NCBI RefSeq assembly: GCF_000315545.1
Contig: NZ_JH992902.1
Span: 1,734,638 to 1,798,637 of the forward strand
Length of the DNA: 64,000 nucleotides
Origin: Selenomonas sp. F0473
GTDB taxonomy: Bacteria > Bacillota > Negativicutes > Selenomonadales > Selenomonadaceae
Direction: 5' to 3'
Made by a program: the position numbers and the translations under genes. How positions within the stretch are numbered: the first letter of the stretch is position 1; each line of letters opens with the position of its first letter. Positions 47,521 to 56,402 of this stretch are shown here, one piece after another. A model generated the notes under the pieces. That model did not search any database and had not been told where the DNA came from. It worked only from the letters and a program-made list of their open reading frames with translations.

Positions 47521-48633
47521 ATGGACGAAGAGCGGCCCCTTGACGAATCCTATATGAGAGAGGCGCTGCGCCTTGCGGAATACGCGCGCGGGCGCACGTC
47601 GCCGAACCCCTTGGTCGGCGCCGTGATTGTGCGGGACGGTATCATCGTTGGGAGCGGATGGCACCGCGCGGCGGGCGAGCCGCACGCGGAGATTCACGCG
47701 CTCCGCATGGCGGGGGATCTTGCACGCGGCGCGACGCTCTACGTGACGCTCGAACCGTGCTGCCATTACGGGCGCACGGGTCCCTGTGCGGAGGCGGTGA
47801 TTGCGGCGGGCATCGCGCGCGTCGTGACGGCGCTCGGCGATCCGAATCCCGCCGTTGCGGGGCATGGCATCGAGCGCCTGAGAGCGGCGGGGATTGCGGT
47901 CGCGACGGGGATCTGCGCGGAGAAGGCACGCCGACAGAACGAGGTGTTCCTCAAATGGGTCGTGACAAAACGACCCTTCGTGACGCTCAAGACCGCCATG
48001 ACGCTCGACGGCAAGACGGCGAGCCGAACGGGCGCCTCGCATTGGATCACGGGAGAGGCGGCACGCACGCGTGTACATGAATGGCGCGATGCGTATGACG
48101 TCATTCTCGTGGGCATCGGCACGGTGCTTGCGGATGATCCGAGCCTGACGGTGCGGCTGCCGCACCGCACGGGGAAAAATCCCGTGCGCGTCGTGCTCGA
48201 CAGCATGGCGCGGACGCCGCATGATGCGAAACTCCTCACGGACGGCGCGGCGCGGACGATCGTCGTTGCCGGTGAGCGCGCCGACCCCAAACGAACGGCC
48301 CTTTTGCAGGCATGCGGTGCGGAGGTCGTGACCTTCGGACGGGAACGGCCGGATATTGCCGCGCTGCTTGACTTCCTCGGGGCGCAGGAGCTGACCTCCG
48401 TTTTTGTCGAGGGGGGCGCCGCGGTACATTGGTCGTTCCTCTCGGCGGGGCTTGCGGACAAGATGCATGTCTTCATCGCGCCGATGCTCATGGGCGGGGC
48501 GGATGCGCCGACGGCGGTCGGCGGCGCGGGCTTTGACGGGCCGCAGTCAGCGCTTGGACTTTTGGATATGACGGTCGAGCGGGTCGGCGCGGACATCCTC
48601 GTTACGGGGTATCCGGTGAAACGCGGGGACTAA
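47521..48633 (+). CDS. ribD: Bifunctional riboflavin deaminase/reductase
   Basis: RibD deaminates and then reduces the pyrimidine intermediate of riboflavin synthesis. The 370 residues have the zinc deaminase motif HAEIHAL at 55-61 and EPCCHYGRTGPC with Cys80 and Cys89, followed by a reductase domain from near 145 with KTAMTLDGKTA and a VEGGAAVHWSFL motif. I chose ATG 47521 because GGGTGG precedes it; ATG 47515 is in frame just upstream, and a frame from 47395 runs through the riboswitch. Confidence 0.96.
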   Translation: MDEERPLDESYMREALRLAEYARGRTSPNPLVGAVIVRDGIIVGSGWHRAAGEPHAEIHALRMAGDLARGATLYVTLEPCCHYGRTGPCAEAVIAAGIARVVTALGDPNPAVAGHGIERLRAAGIAVATGICAEKARRQNEVFLKWVVTKRPFVTLKTAMTLDGKTASRTGASHWITGEAARTRVHEWRDAYDVILVGIGTVLADDPSLTVRLPHRTGKNPVRVVLDSMARTPHDAKLLTDGAARTIVVAGERADPKRTALLQACGAEVVTFGRERPDIAALLDFLGAQELTSVFVEGGAAVHWSFLSAGLADKMHVFIAPMLMGGADAPTAVGGAGFDGPQSALGLLDMTVERVGADILVTGYPVKRGD

Positions 48634-48642
48634 GGGGGCGGC

Positions 48643-49275
48643 ATGTTTACAGGCATCATTGAGGAAGTCGGCAGCTTTGAAGGCCTTTCGGGCGGAGAGA
48701 TGACGATCGGCGCGCGGCGCGTCGTCTCGGACGCGCATATCGGCGACAGCATCGCCGTCAACGGCATCTGCCTCACGGTCACGGAGTTTGATGCGCGCGG
48801 ATTTCGCACGGACGTCATGCCGGAGACCGTGCGGCGCACGTCACTCGCGGGCCTCGCGCGCGGGGCGCAGCTCAACCTCGAGCGGGCGCTCCTGCCGACG
48901 ACGCGCATGGGCGGGCATTTCGTCAGCGGCCATATCGACGGCGTGGGGCGGATCGCGTGCATCCGGGAGGAGGGCAACGCGATCCTCATGACCGTCGCGG
49001 CGGATACGGAGATTTTGCGGGGGATTGTGGAGAAGGGCTCCGTTGCCCTCGACGGCATCAGCCTCACGGTCGCACAGGTCACGGCGGCGGATTTTACCGT
49101 CAGTCTCATCCCGCACACGCGTGCGGTGACGAATCTCGGCACGAAACGCGCGGGCAGCCCCGTCAACATCGAGACGGACATCTTAGGCAAATACGCGCTG
49201 AAGCTGCTCGGCGGGATGGCGCCGGGGCAGACGGGCAGATTGACGCAGGAGTTCCTTCTGCGCAGCGGATTTTAG
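48643..49275 (+). CDS. ribE: Riboflavin synthase alpha chain
   Basis: This enzyme joins two lumazine molecules into riboflavin. The 210-residue protein has two lumazine-binding halves: MFTGIIEEVGSFE with SIAVNGICLTVT, then MGGHFVSGHIDGVG with SVALDGISLTVAQV. It begins nine bases after ribD. Confidence 0.96.
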   Translation: MFTGIIEEVGSFEGLSGGEMTIGARRVVSDAHIGDSIAVNGICLTVTEFDARGFRTDVMPETVRRTSLAGLARGAQLNLERALLPTTRMGGHFVSGHIDGVGRIACIREEGNAILMTVAADTEILRGIVEKGSVALDGISLTVAQVTAADFTVSLIPHTRAVTNLGTKRAGSPVNIETDILGKYALKLLGGMAPGQTGRLTQEFLLRSGF

Positions 49276-49287
49276 GAGAGGTACGGC

Positions 49288-50505
49288 ATGTCAGATTTTG
49301 CAGAGATTGAACAGGCAATCGAGGATATTAAAAACGGGAAAATGCTCGTCGTCGTGGACGATGAGGACCGCGAGAACGAGGGCGACATCATCGTCGCCGC
49401 CGAGAAACTCACGCCGGAGCATATCAACTTTATGGCGACGTACGCCAAGGGGCTCATCTGCACGCCCATCATCGGCAGCCGCCTTGACGAACTCCAGATT
49501 GGGCAGATGGTAGAGAACAACACGGACAACCACGAGACGGCGTTCACCGTCTCCGTCGACGCCTACGACACGACGACGGGCATCTCCGCGTTCGAGCGCT
49601 GCCATACGGTGCGGCTGCTCATCGATCCCGCGGCGAAGCCGTCGCATTTTCGCCGTCCCGGCCACGTCTTTCCGCTGCGCACCGCGGAGGGGGGCGTGCT
49701 TCGACGCGCAGGGCATACCGAGGCGACGACGGATCTGGCGCGGCTTGCGGGACTCTATCCCGCGGGGCTCTGCTGCGAGATCATGGCGGACGACGGGCAT
49801 ATGATGCGCACGCCGCAGCTCAAAGAATTCGGAAAACAGCACGGCCTCAACATCATCACGATCAAATCGCTCATCGCGTACCGCACGCGCACGGAGAGCT
49901 TCGTCAAACAGGTGGCGGATGTGGATTTCCCGAGCAAATACGGACATTTTCGCCTTGTTTCCTACGAGAATAGCCTGAACGGGCGCTGCGATCTCGCGGT
50001 GGTCAAGGGCGATGTGCGCGGCAAGGAGAACGTCCTCGTGCGCGTGCATTCCGAGTGCCTCACGGGCGATGCGCTCGGGTCGATGCGCTGCGACTGCGGC
50101 GATCAACTCGCAACGGCGCTCCGCACGATCGAGGCGGAGGGCGAGGGCGTCGTCCTCTACCTGCGGCAGGAGGGGCGCGGCATCGGCCTTGCGAACAAGA
50201 TGCGCGCCTATGCCTTGCAGGATCAGGGGCGCGATACCGTCGAGGCGAACGTCGAGCTCGGCTTTGCGCCCGATCTGCGCGACTATGGCATCGGCGCGCA
50301 GATTCTTGCTGACCTCGGCCTATCGACCATCCGCCTGCTGACGAACAATCCCGCCAAGCGTGCGGGGCTTGAGGGCTACGGGCTGACGATCGTCGAGCGC
50401 GTGCCAATCGTCATGCATACGAATGACTTTGACCGCCGCTATATGACGGTGAAAAAAGAGAAAATGGGGCATCTGCTGACGGATGAGGAACTAGGAGGAA
50501 ACTAA
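49288..50505 (+). CDS. ribBA: Bifunctional RibBA (DHBP synthase / GTP cyclohydrolase II)
   Basis: RibBA makes both early riboflavin precursors, from ribulose 5-phosphate and from GTP. The 405 residues begin with the RibB domain ([18 protein letters not shown] near 26-43, [14 protein letters not shown] near 146-159) and end with the RibA domain from near 205, with [20 protein letters not shown] holding the zinc cysteines and [17 protein letters not shown] precedes the ATG. Confidence 0.97.
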   Translation: MSDFAEIEQAIEDIKNGKMLVVVDDEDRENEGDIIVAAEKLTPEHINFMATYAKGLICTPIIGSRLDELQIGQMVENNTDNHETAFTVSVDAYDTTTGISAFERCHTVRLLIDPAAKPSHFRRPGHVFPLRTAEGGVLRRAGHTEATTDLARLAGLYPAGLCCEIMADDGHMMRTPQLKEFGKQHGLNIITIKSLIAYRTRTESFVKQVADVDFPSKYGHFRLVSYENSLNGRCDLAVVKGDVRGKENVLVRVHSECLTGDALGSMRCDCGDQLATALRTIEAEGEGVVLYLRQEGRGIGLANKMRAYALQDQGRDTVEANVELGFAPDLRDYGIGAQILADLGLSTIRLLTNNPAKRAGLEGYGLTIVERVPIVMHTNDFDRRYMTVKKEKMGHLLTDEELGGN

Positions 50506-50506
50506 G

Positions 50507-50971
50507 ATGGCAAACATGATCGAAGGAAATATCAGCGGCAAGGGGCTGAAGATCGGCATCGTTGCCGCGCGCTTCAACGAATTCATCACGAGCCGCCTCC
50601 TCAGCGGCGCGCTCGACGCGCTGCACCGCCACGAGACGGCGGACGGCGATATCGACGTCGCGTGGGTGCCGGGCGCGTTCGAGATTCCGCTCGCGGCGAA
50701 GAAGATGGCGGAGAGCGGCCGCTACGACGCCGTCATCTGCCTCGGCGCGGTGATCCGGGGCGCGACGATGCATTACGATTATGTGTGCAGCGAGGTCTCC
50801 AAGGGCGTCGCGCAGGTCGGTCTTGCGAGCGGCGTGCCGACGATCTTCGGCGTCGTGACGACCGAAAACATCGAGCAGGCGATCGAACGCGCGGGCACAA
50901 AGGCGGGCAACAAGGGCGCCGATGCCGCCGTCGCCGCGATGGAGACGGCGAATCTCTTTCGGAAGATGTGA
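50507..50971 (+). CDS. ribH: 6,7-dimethyl-8-ribityllumazine synthase
   Basis: RibH condenses the two precursors into lumazine and usually forms capsids or pentamers. The 154 residues show [19 protein letters not shown] near 18-36, [12 protein letters not shown] near 55-66, and the conserved [20 protein letters not shown] near 80-99. It lies one base after ribBA, with AGGAGG before it. Confidence 0.97.
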   Translation: MANMIEGNISGKGLKIGIVAARFNEFITSRLLSGALDALHRHETADGDIDVAWVPGAFEIPLAAKKMAESGRYDAVICLGAVIRGATMHYDYVCSEVSKGVAQVGLASGVPTIFGVVTTENIEQAIERAGTKAGNKGADAAVAAMETANLFRKM

Positions 50972-50978
50972 GGCCGGT

Positions 50979-51542
50979 ATGAAAATCGGGATTATCAGCG
51001 ATACGCACGGGCATGAGGGCGCATGGGTACGCGCCTGTGCAGAGTTTTTCGGCGGCGCGGACCTCATCCTCCACGCGGGGGACGTCGCCTACCACGGCCC
51101 GCGCAATCCGATGAAGGCGGACTACAACCCGATGGGGCTTATCGAGCGCATCAACGCATCGGAGATTCCCGTCGTCATCGCCAAGGGAAACTGCGATTCG
51201 GACGTCGATGCGAGCTGCCTCGCGGTGCCCCTCATGGCGCCCTATGCCTATGTCGTCTGGGAGGGACACCGCATCGTCGTCACGCACGGCGACGCCGTCA
51301 TGACGGACGCGGAGAAGGACGCGATGGCAGCGCATCTGAAGGCCGACCTCTTCATCAGCGGGCATATCCACGTGACGGTACTCGAAAAGCGCGGCAACAC
51401 CGTCTTTCTCAACCCCGGTTCGGCCGCGCTCTCGAAACGCCCCGACGGGCGCAACACCGTCGCGGTGCTCGAGGATGGTGCGATTCATGTTTGCGATATA
51501 GAAACGGGCGAGGTGCTGCATCATCTCGCCTTGGACTGGTAA
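50979..51542 (+). CDS. yfcE: YfcE-type metallophosphodiesterase
   Basis: This is a member of the calcineurin-like phosphoesterases that cleave simple phosphodiesters with manganese in vitro. The 187 residues carry the metal-site motifs in order: ISDTHGHEG near 6-14, LHAGDVAYHG, KGNCDSD, THGDA and SGHIHVTVL. It starts seven bases after ribH with a modest ribosome binding site, so it belongs to the rib transcript. The true substrate is not known. Confidence 0.9.
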   Translation: MKIGIISDTHGHEGAWVRACAEFFGGADLILHAGDVAYHGPRNPMKADYNPMGLIERINASEIPVVIAKGNCDSDVDASCLAVPLMAPYAYVVWEGHRIVVTHGDAVMTDAEKDAMAAHLKADLFISGHIHVTVLEKRGNTVFLNPGSAALSKRPDGRNTVAVLEDGAIHVCDIETGEVLHHLALDW

Positions 51543-51548
51543 GGATTT

Positions 51549-52454
51549 ATGGATCAACTTGTGAAAGCGACCGCCGCAAACGGCGCGGTGCGCGCCTACG
51601 CCGCGGTGACGACGGACGCGGTTGCGGAGGCGATGCGCCGGCACGACTGCTGGCCCGTCGCGGCGGCGGCGCTTGGGCGTACGATGACGGGGGCGCTGCT
51701 CCTCGCCGCAAATCTTAAGAATAAGGAATCGGTCACGATTAAATTCAAGGGGGACGGTCCGCTCGGCACGGTCACGGCGGATGCGACGACAGAGGGCGCG
51801 GTGCGCGGCTATGTGGATGCGCCGCATACGCATCTGCCGCTGAACCCGCTCGGCAAGATTGATGTCGGCGGCGGCATCGGGCGCGGCATCCTCTCTGTGA
51901 CGCGGTTCACAGGGCTGAAGGAGCCCGTCACGGGCAGTGTCGACATCACAACGGGCGAGGTCGCGGACGACCTCATCAACTATCTCTACACCTCGGAGCA
52001 GACGCCGTCCTCCATCGGGCTTGGCGTGCTCGTCAGCCCCGAGCTCCGCTGCCTCGGCGCGGGCGGATTCTTCGTCCAGCCCATGCCGGGCGCGCCGGAC
52101 GATGTGATAGATAAACTTGAGGGCAACCTGCGGCTCATCTCCTCCGTCTCTCACATGGTGGAGCAGGGGATGGACGCGCGCGCCCTCATCGGCGTGCTGC
52201 TCGGCAATTTTGACGATGTGAAGATTCTCTCGTCGACCGATCTCGCGTTCCGCTGCAACTGCTCAAAGAACTACATCACGGACAGGCTTATCACGCTCGG
52301 CGCGGATGACCTTGACAGTCTCGTTGAGGACGGGCAGGCCGAGGTGAAATGCCATTTTTGCGGCGAGGCGTATCAGTTCGATAAGGAAGAACTCGGCGCC
52401 ATCCGCAGCGCCGCCATCAAGATGCGCGCCATGCACGCGCGCAGCGCGAAGTGA
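51549..52454 (+). CDS. hslO: Redox-regulated chaperone Hsp33
   Basis: Hsp33 is inactive when zinc is bound and becomes a holdase chaperone after oxidation of its cysteines. The 301 residues have the C-terminal zinc set Cys236, Cys238 (FRCNCSKNY) and Cys268, Cys271 (KCHFCGEAY), the CxC-CxxC pattern. The core includes FKGDGPLGTVTADA. It lies six bases after yfcE and its stop overlaps the next GTG. Confidence 0.96.
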   Translation: MDQLVKATAANGAVRAYAAVTTDAVAEAMRRHDCWPVAAAALGRTMTGALLLAANLKNKESVTIKFKGDGPLGTVTADATTEGAVRGYVDAPHTHLPLNPLGKIDVGGGIGRGILSVTRFTGLKEPVTGSVDITTGEVADDLINYLYTSEQTPSSIGLGVLVSPELRCLGAGGFFVQPMPGAPDDVIDKLEGNLRLISSVSHMVEQGMDARALIGVLLGNFDDVKILSSTDLAFRCNCSKNYITDRLITLGADDLDSLVEDGQAEVKCHFCGEAYQFDKEELGAIRSAAIKMRAMHARSAK

Positions 52455-53191
52455 AACGGCGCGTGCGGCTCCTGCGCGAGGAGAACCGAACGGTGGAGGG
52501 GCGCGCCGTTCATATCTGTTATAAGAATATCCGGAACCTCTATCTGCGTGTGTCTCCCGCGGGAATGGTTGAAGTCAGTGCCCCGCAGTGGATGACAGCG
52601 CGTGAGATTGAGGAATTTATCGGCCGCAGGCGCGCGTGGATTGACGAACGCCTGCGGCTCATTTTTGCCTCTGCGGCAGCCTGCGGTATGCGTCGGTATG
52701 CCGCGGGGGAGACGATCCTCCTTTGGGGTGCACGGTACCCGCTCGAAATCCGCCCGCTCACCCGCGGCAAAGCTTATGCGGCATATGAGAACGGGCAGAT
52801 TTATATTTATGCGTTGCCGGACGCGGATGCGGAGGAACGCGCTGCCGCGATCCGCGGCCTCTATCGCGCGGAACTTGCCGCAGCCGTCGCGCGTGCGCTG
52901 CCGGAATGTGAACGCGTCGTCGGCAAACACGCCGCCGTATGCCGTATCCGCATGATGAAGACGCGTTGGGGGAGCTGCAACGTCCGCACCGCGCATATCA
53001 CGCTGAACCTCGCGCTCGCCCGCTATGACCGGCGCGCCCTCGTCTACGTCATCCTCCATGAACTTACGCATCTGTGGGTACACGGACACGGCGCGGCCTT
53101 CCGGGCGTGTATGGATCGTTACCTTCCGGACTGGCGCGACATGCGCCGCGCGCTGAACGTATGGGCGCGGGAGGACGGAGGATTGGCGTAG
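52451..53191 (+). CDS. YgjP-like M48-type metallopeptidase
   Basis: The 246-residue protein has the zinc motif HELTH at 203-207 followed by WVHGHGAAF, and upstream MMKTRWGSCNVRT near 173-185, both signatures of the YgjP/DUF45 family (WLM-like). Function in the cell is unclear. No signal peptide is seen. It starts with GTG inside the hslO stop (GTGA) and is the last gene of the long rib transcript; the next gene has its own promoter. Confidence 0.9.
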   Translation: MKRRVRLLREENRTVEGRAVHICYKNIRNLYLRVSPAGMVEVSAPQWMTAREIEEFIGRRRAWIDERLRLIFASAAACGMRRYAAGETILLWGARYPLEIRPLTRGKAYAAYENGQIYIYALPDADAEERAAAIRGLYRAELAAAVARALPECERVVGKHAAVCRIRMMKTRWGSCNVRTAHITLNLALARYDRRALVYVILHELTHLWVHGHGAAFRACMDRYLPDWRDMRRALNVWAREDGGLA

Positions 53192-53217
53192 ACACGAAAG
53201 AACCGATGAGGCATATT

Positions 53218-53250
53218 CTGCTCAAATGCAAGAAAACTGCACTTGAGCAG
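53218..53250. repeat. Inverted repeat after the YgjP-like gene
   Basis: CTGCTCAAATGCA (53218-53230) and TGCACTTGAGCAG (53238-53250) pair with one mismatch around seven bases. It is followed on the plus strand by AAAAATAATT, without a T-run. It may be an operator or a weak processing hairpin before the secretin cluster. Confidence 0.55.
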
Positions 53251-53292
53251 AAAAATAATTGCAATATTTGATCCGCGTAGAGAGAATAAAAG

Positions 53293-53321
53293 TTGCAGAA
53301 TCATGGAAATTATATTACAAT
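53293..53321 (+). promoter_or_regulatory. Promoter of the PilP-like/secretin genes
   Basis: TTGCAG (53293-53298) is 17 bases from TACAAT (53316-53321) in an AT-rich stretch, 50 bases before the ATG. Confidence 0.7.
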
Positions 53322-53371
53322 AAAATGAAATAAGAAATCGTCTATCAAGATTTTATGTGCGGAGGGACTAT

Positions 53372-53944
53372 ATGACACCCGAGGAATGGCGTGAGCGTCT
53401 TACACATGTTCCCGTGCCGTATATCGCCGCGGGGACTGCGGCAGCGGCATGTATTTTCGGCGGCGTCATATACGCATCGTGGGATACGGATCCTCCGGCC
53501 GTCATCGAGCGCCCGCCGCAGGAACGCACCCTGGTGCCCGAGGGACCGCGGGAGATCGCGGGACTCGACGCGGCGGCACAGCGCGCGCCGCTGCGGGATC
53601 CGTTCACATATATACACGAGACGCGCGGGGAGACGGTTGAGGGGGAAAAGCATCGGGCGGCGGATGAGAGGATGCCCGCAGGGACGGCGCCCCTTGAAAA
53701 TGCGGCATCCCCCGTTGCCGCAGGCGCACAGCCTGGGACGCCCCCGGCGAAACAGGACCGGCCCGCCTTGCGGGGAACCGTGACCGGCACGGACGGAAGA
53801 CGCATTGCAATCATTGCCCTCGACAAGGAAAGCGCCGCGCTCTCGGTGGGAGAGACATGGCGGGATTACGTCGTGGAGGATGTGGGCGATACTGCCGTGA
53901 CCCTGCGGAGGGGCGGCGAGACGATTACACTGCGGAGGGAATAG
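53372..53944 (+). CDS. PilP/GspC-like inner-membrane protein
   Basis: The 190-residue product has a single membrane segment near 16-36 (VPYIAAGTAAAACIFGGVIY), a Pro/Ala-rich linker to about 130 and a small C-terminal domain with ALRGTVTGTDGRRIAIIALD and the end TVTLRRGGETITLRRE-like pattern. This layout fits pilus-assembly PilP or type II GspC, which connect the inner membrane with the secretin. The next gene is a secretin, which supports it. I chose ATG 53372, with GGAGGG upstream. Identity to a family is weak by eye. Confidence 0.65.
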   Translation: MTPEEWRERLTHVPVPYIAAGTAAAACIFGGVIYASWDTDPPAVIERPPQERTLVPEGPREIAGLDAAAQRAPLRDPFTYIHETRGETVEGEKHRAADERMPAGTAPLENAASPVAAGAQPGTPPAKQDRPALRGTVTGTDGRRIAIIALDKESAALSVGETWRDYVVEDVGDTAVTLRRGGETITLRRE

Positions 53945-53958
53945 GAGGCGCGTGGAAT

Positions 53959-55236
53959 ATGAAGCGGAGGATCGTTGCGGGACTTTCTTTCCTTCTCATG
54001 ATGATGCCCGCCGCCGCACATGCCGTGCCCGTCAGCATTGACGTGACGGGCGGCGATGTCCGCACCGTCCTGCTTGCCGTCGCGCGCATGGGCAATGTGC
54101 CGCTCATCGTCGACGACGGCGTCACGGGCTCCGTAACCGCACATCTGACGGGCGAACCGGAAGCGCTCCTGCATCTCATCGCGGCGGCGCGCGGCATCCA
54201 GATCGAGCGGCGCGACGGCGTTTTCCTTGCCCTCGGAGGGGAGGCGCGGACGGAGAATCGTCGTGTCCACGTTTATCCCGTGCGTTTTGCGGATCCCGAG
54301 GAACTCGCATACGCAGCAAATTTATCCCTCAGCGGTGAAGGAAAACGTGGAAACATGTCGAAAACTAACGAGGAGAGCGGGGGCGAAGCCTCGGATTCCG
54401 ATCGCGGGCGGCGCGTACTCGTCGATTCCGCAACGAATACGCTCCTCTTTTACGGGACGGAAACCGAGGCGTTTGCCGTGCGCGAAATCATCTCCGCACT
54501 CGATGTGAAGCCGCGTCAAGTCTCCCTTGAGGCCCGCGTGGTCGCCGTTTCAAAGGAAGCTGCAAAACATCTCGGCGTCGACTGGACATGGTCGTCGCTC
54601 CCCCTGTATCCGAACGTGGATGCCGGGAGCCGGCGCATCAGCGGCCGCAGCGCGGGCACCGGAGGGACGAGTGCCTCCGGCATCATACGGTTCGGCAGGG
54701 GCCCCGAGGGTGTGCCCTATGAATTTTATTATTCGGCGGCAATTCGGGCACTCATCACAGAAGGCAAGGCAAAGATGCTTGCCCGGCCGAATGTGACCAC
54801 CGTGCAGGGGCGCGAGGCGCTCATCAACATCGGTGCGGAGGTGCCCGTACCGCGCACGACGATGTCCGATCATGTCACGACCAATGCCGTCGATTACCGC
54901 GAGGCGGGGATTATCCTGCGCTACACACCGCGTGTGACGGCGGATGGAACGATTACGGCGCGCGTCCACACGGAGGTCAGCACGCCCGTCTATGTCGAGG
55001 ATCTCAAGGTCTATCGGTTCCAAAAGCGAAGTGCGGACACAACGGTGCGCCTCCGAGACGGCGAGACCATGGTGATCGGCGGACTCATCGACAGCGACGA
55101 GTCAAGGTCGCTGTCCAAGATACCGTTCCTCGGCGATCTGCCCATCCTAGGATCTTTTTTCCGCAGCGTACGGACGAGCAAAACGGAGTCCGAGCTGATG
55201 ATTTTCCTTACGGCACGTGTACTGGACGAAACATGA
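53959..55236 (+). CDS. Secretin (type II/IV pilus GspD/PilQ-like)
   Basis: Secretins form large outer-membrane gates for type II secretion, type IV pili or competence. The 425 residues start with a signal peptide (cut near 22), then small N-domains including SIDVTGGDVRTVLLAVARMG, and the C-terminal secretin core: ALITEGKAKMLARPNVTTVQ near 270-289, VPVPRTTM, GIILRYTPRV and GLIDSDESRSLSKIPFLGDL, then LPILGSFFRS. At 425 residues it is short, with few N-domains. No ATPase, pseudopilin or platform gene is next to it. Confidence 0.9.
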   Translation: MKRRIVAGLSFLLMMMPAAAHAVPVSIDVTGGDVRTVLLAVARMGNVPLIVDDGVTGSVTAHLTGEPEALLHLIAAARGIQIERRDGVFLALGGEARTENRRVHVYPVRFADPEELAYAANLSLSGEGKRGNMSKTNEESGGEASDSDRGRRVLVDSATNTLLFYGTETEAFAVREIISALDVKPRQVSLEARVVAVSKEAAKHLGVDWTWSSLPLYPNVDAGSRRISGRSAGTGGTSASGIIRFGRGPEGVPYEFYYSAAIRALITEGKAKMLARPNVTTVQGREALINIGAEVPVPRTTMSDHVTTNAVDYREAGIILRYTPRVTADGTITARVHTEVSTPVYVEDLKVYRFQKRSADTTVRLRDGETMVIGGLIDSDESRSLSKIPFLGDLPILGSFFRSVRTSKTESELMIFLTARVLDET

Positions 55237-55271
55237 GAATTTGCAGGAAGCAAAGAAAAGGGGAGATGTAA

Positions 55272-55943
55272 GTGGCAATCAGAATACTGCTTGCGGACGA
55301 CCATGCGCTGCTCCGTCAAGGCATCAAGCGCGTGCTGAACTTTGAGGACGATCTCGAGGTCGTGGGGGAAGCGGAGGACGGACAGGAAGCCCTCGCGCGG
55401 ACACTCATGCTGAAGCCCGACATCCTCCTGCTCGACATCAATATGCCGGGACTGACGGGCCTCGAGGTGACGAAACAGCTCAAGCAGGCGCGCTGCCGTT
55501 CGAAGATCATCGCGCTGACCATCCACGACAGCGACAACTACGTTCTGGAGCTGCTGAAAAACGGTGCGCTCGGATATCTCCTCAAAGACGTCGAGCCGAA
55601 TGTGCTCATCAAGGCGATTCACATGGTCAACGAAGGGGCTCCCTTCGTCTATCCGAAACTCGCGGAACGCCTCTTCGGCAGTACGGCGATCTACGGGGAC
55701 GTGAGCCGCATGGCAAAGGAGATCTGGGACGAGAGCCGCGGCGAGCGGCTCACCCCGCGCGAGATGGAGGTCCTCGGCTGCATTGCGAAGGGCCTCTCGA
55801 ACCAAGATATCGGAAAGGTGCTCGGCCTCAGCGAGAAGACGGTCAAAAATCATCTTACAAGCATCTTCCATAAATTGAAGGTCAACGACCGCACACAGGC
55901 ACTCGTCTACGTCCTCAAAAATAAAATAGTGACCTTGGAATAA
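55272..55943 (+). CDS. NarL/FixJ-family response regulator, orphan
   Basis: The 223 residues have a receiver domain with the acidic pair Asp9-Asp10, phospho-acceptor Asp55 in LLLDINMPG and conserved Lys in GYLLKDV. The LuxR-type helix-turn-helix near 155-215 has LTPREMEVLGCIAKGLSNQD and SEKTVKNHL. The start is GTG after GGGGAGATG. No sensor kinase is next to it, so its input must lie elsewhere. It is probably read with the secretin gene, 35 bases upstream. Confidence 0.92.
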   Translation: MAIRILLADDHALLRQGIKRVLNFEDDLEVVGEAEDGQEALARTLMLKPDILLLDINMPGLTGLEVTKQLKQARCRSKIIALTIHDSDNYVLELLKNGALGYLLKDVEPNVLIKAIHMVNEGAPFVYPKLAERLFGSTAIYGDVSRMAKEIWDESRGERLTPREMEVLGCIAKGLSNQDIGKVLGLSEKTVKNHLTSIFHKLKVNDRTQALVYVLKNKIVTLE

Positions 55944-55952
55944 AATATATGA

Positions 55953-55993
55953 AGCGGTTCGTATCCGGCATGGATACGAACCGCTCGCCTTTT
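55953..55993 (+). terminator. Terminator of the response regulator gene
   Basis: A 14-base perfect stem AGCGGTTCGTATCC (55953-55966) with GGATACGAACCGCT (55972-55985) around five bases is followed by CGCCTTTT, ten bases after the stop. Confidence 0.85.
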
Positions 55994-56012
55994 AAAGAAT
56001 AAAAATACGCAA

Positions 56013-56061
56013 AAGAAAAAGAGCCGCCTGCAATCCACTGCTCGGGCGTGCTCTTTTTCTT
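56013..56061. terminator. Second hairpin, T-runs on both strands
   Basis: AAGAAAAAGAGC (56013-56024) and GCTCTTTTTCTT (56050-56061) pair fully; the 25-base loop can fold further. It would work as terminator in either direction, so a minus-strand transcript from the gap may end here. Confidence 0.55.
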
Positions 56062-56249
56062 GGAAAGGGATGCTCGCAGATCGGGAAAATCTGCGGCTTG
56101 AGAAATGGGATGTAAGGACAATGCCTTACAATTAGGAACGCAGGGAGACGTTCCTTTTAGAGGGATGATCAACAGGGGGAAGATGTCGGGGAGGACGTTT
56201 CGTATCCCTGTTGACATTCGTATCATATCATATTAGTTTCGAAAATTTT

Positions 56250-56263
56250 GTGACTTGAGTCAC
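56250..56263. promoter_or_regulatory. Short palindrome GTGACT-TG-AGTCAC
   Basis: Perfect six-base arms around TG, in AT-rich DNA 140 bases before the eno -35 box. The size resembles Crp/Fnr-type sites, but no exact consensus match can be claimed. Confidence 0.4.
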
Positions 56264-56372
56264 TTAAGAAGAAAAGAATTTAGTTAAGAATCGATTTGTT
56301 TGTGTGAATTTCATATTAAACAAGAGGCGATAAGACGACATGGGGTTAAAAAATTTTCTTCATAAGAAATGC

Positions 56373-56402
56373 GTGATCCGCTTAAATATGAAGGCGGTTC
56401 AC
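56373..56402. promoter_or_regulatory. Imperfect inverted repeat next to the eno promoter
   Basis: GTGATCCGC (56373-56381) and GCGGTTCAC (56394-56402) pair with one mismatch and end one base before the eno -35 box, a common operator position. Confidence 0.45.

Noticed and set aside
55915-56226. Minus-strand frame of 103 codons in the gap before eno
   Set aside because: Passes through two strong hairpins and the regulator end; no ribosome binding site. Kept only as a possible remnant in the gap entry.
56211-56236. TTGACA followed by TATTAG as a promoter
   Set aside because: The spacer is only 14 bases and no other -10 fits at 16-18 bases.
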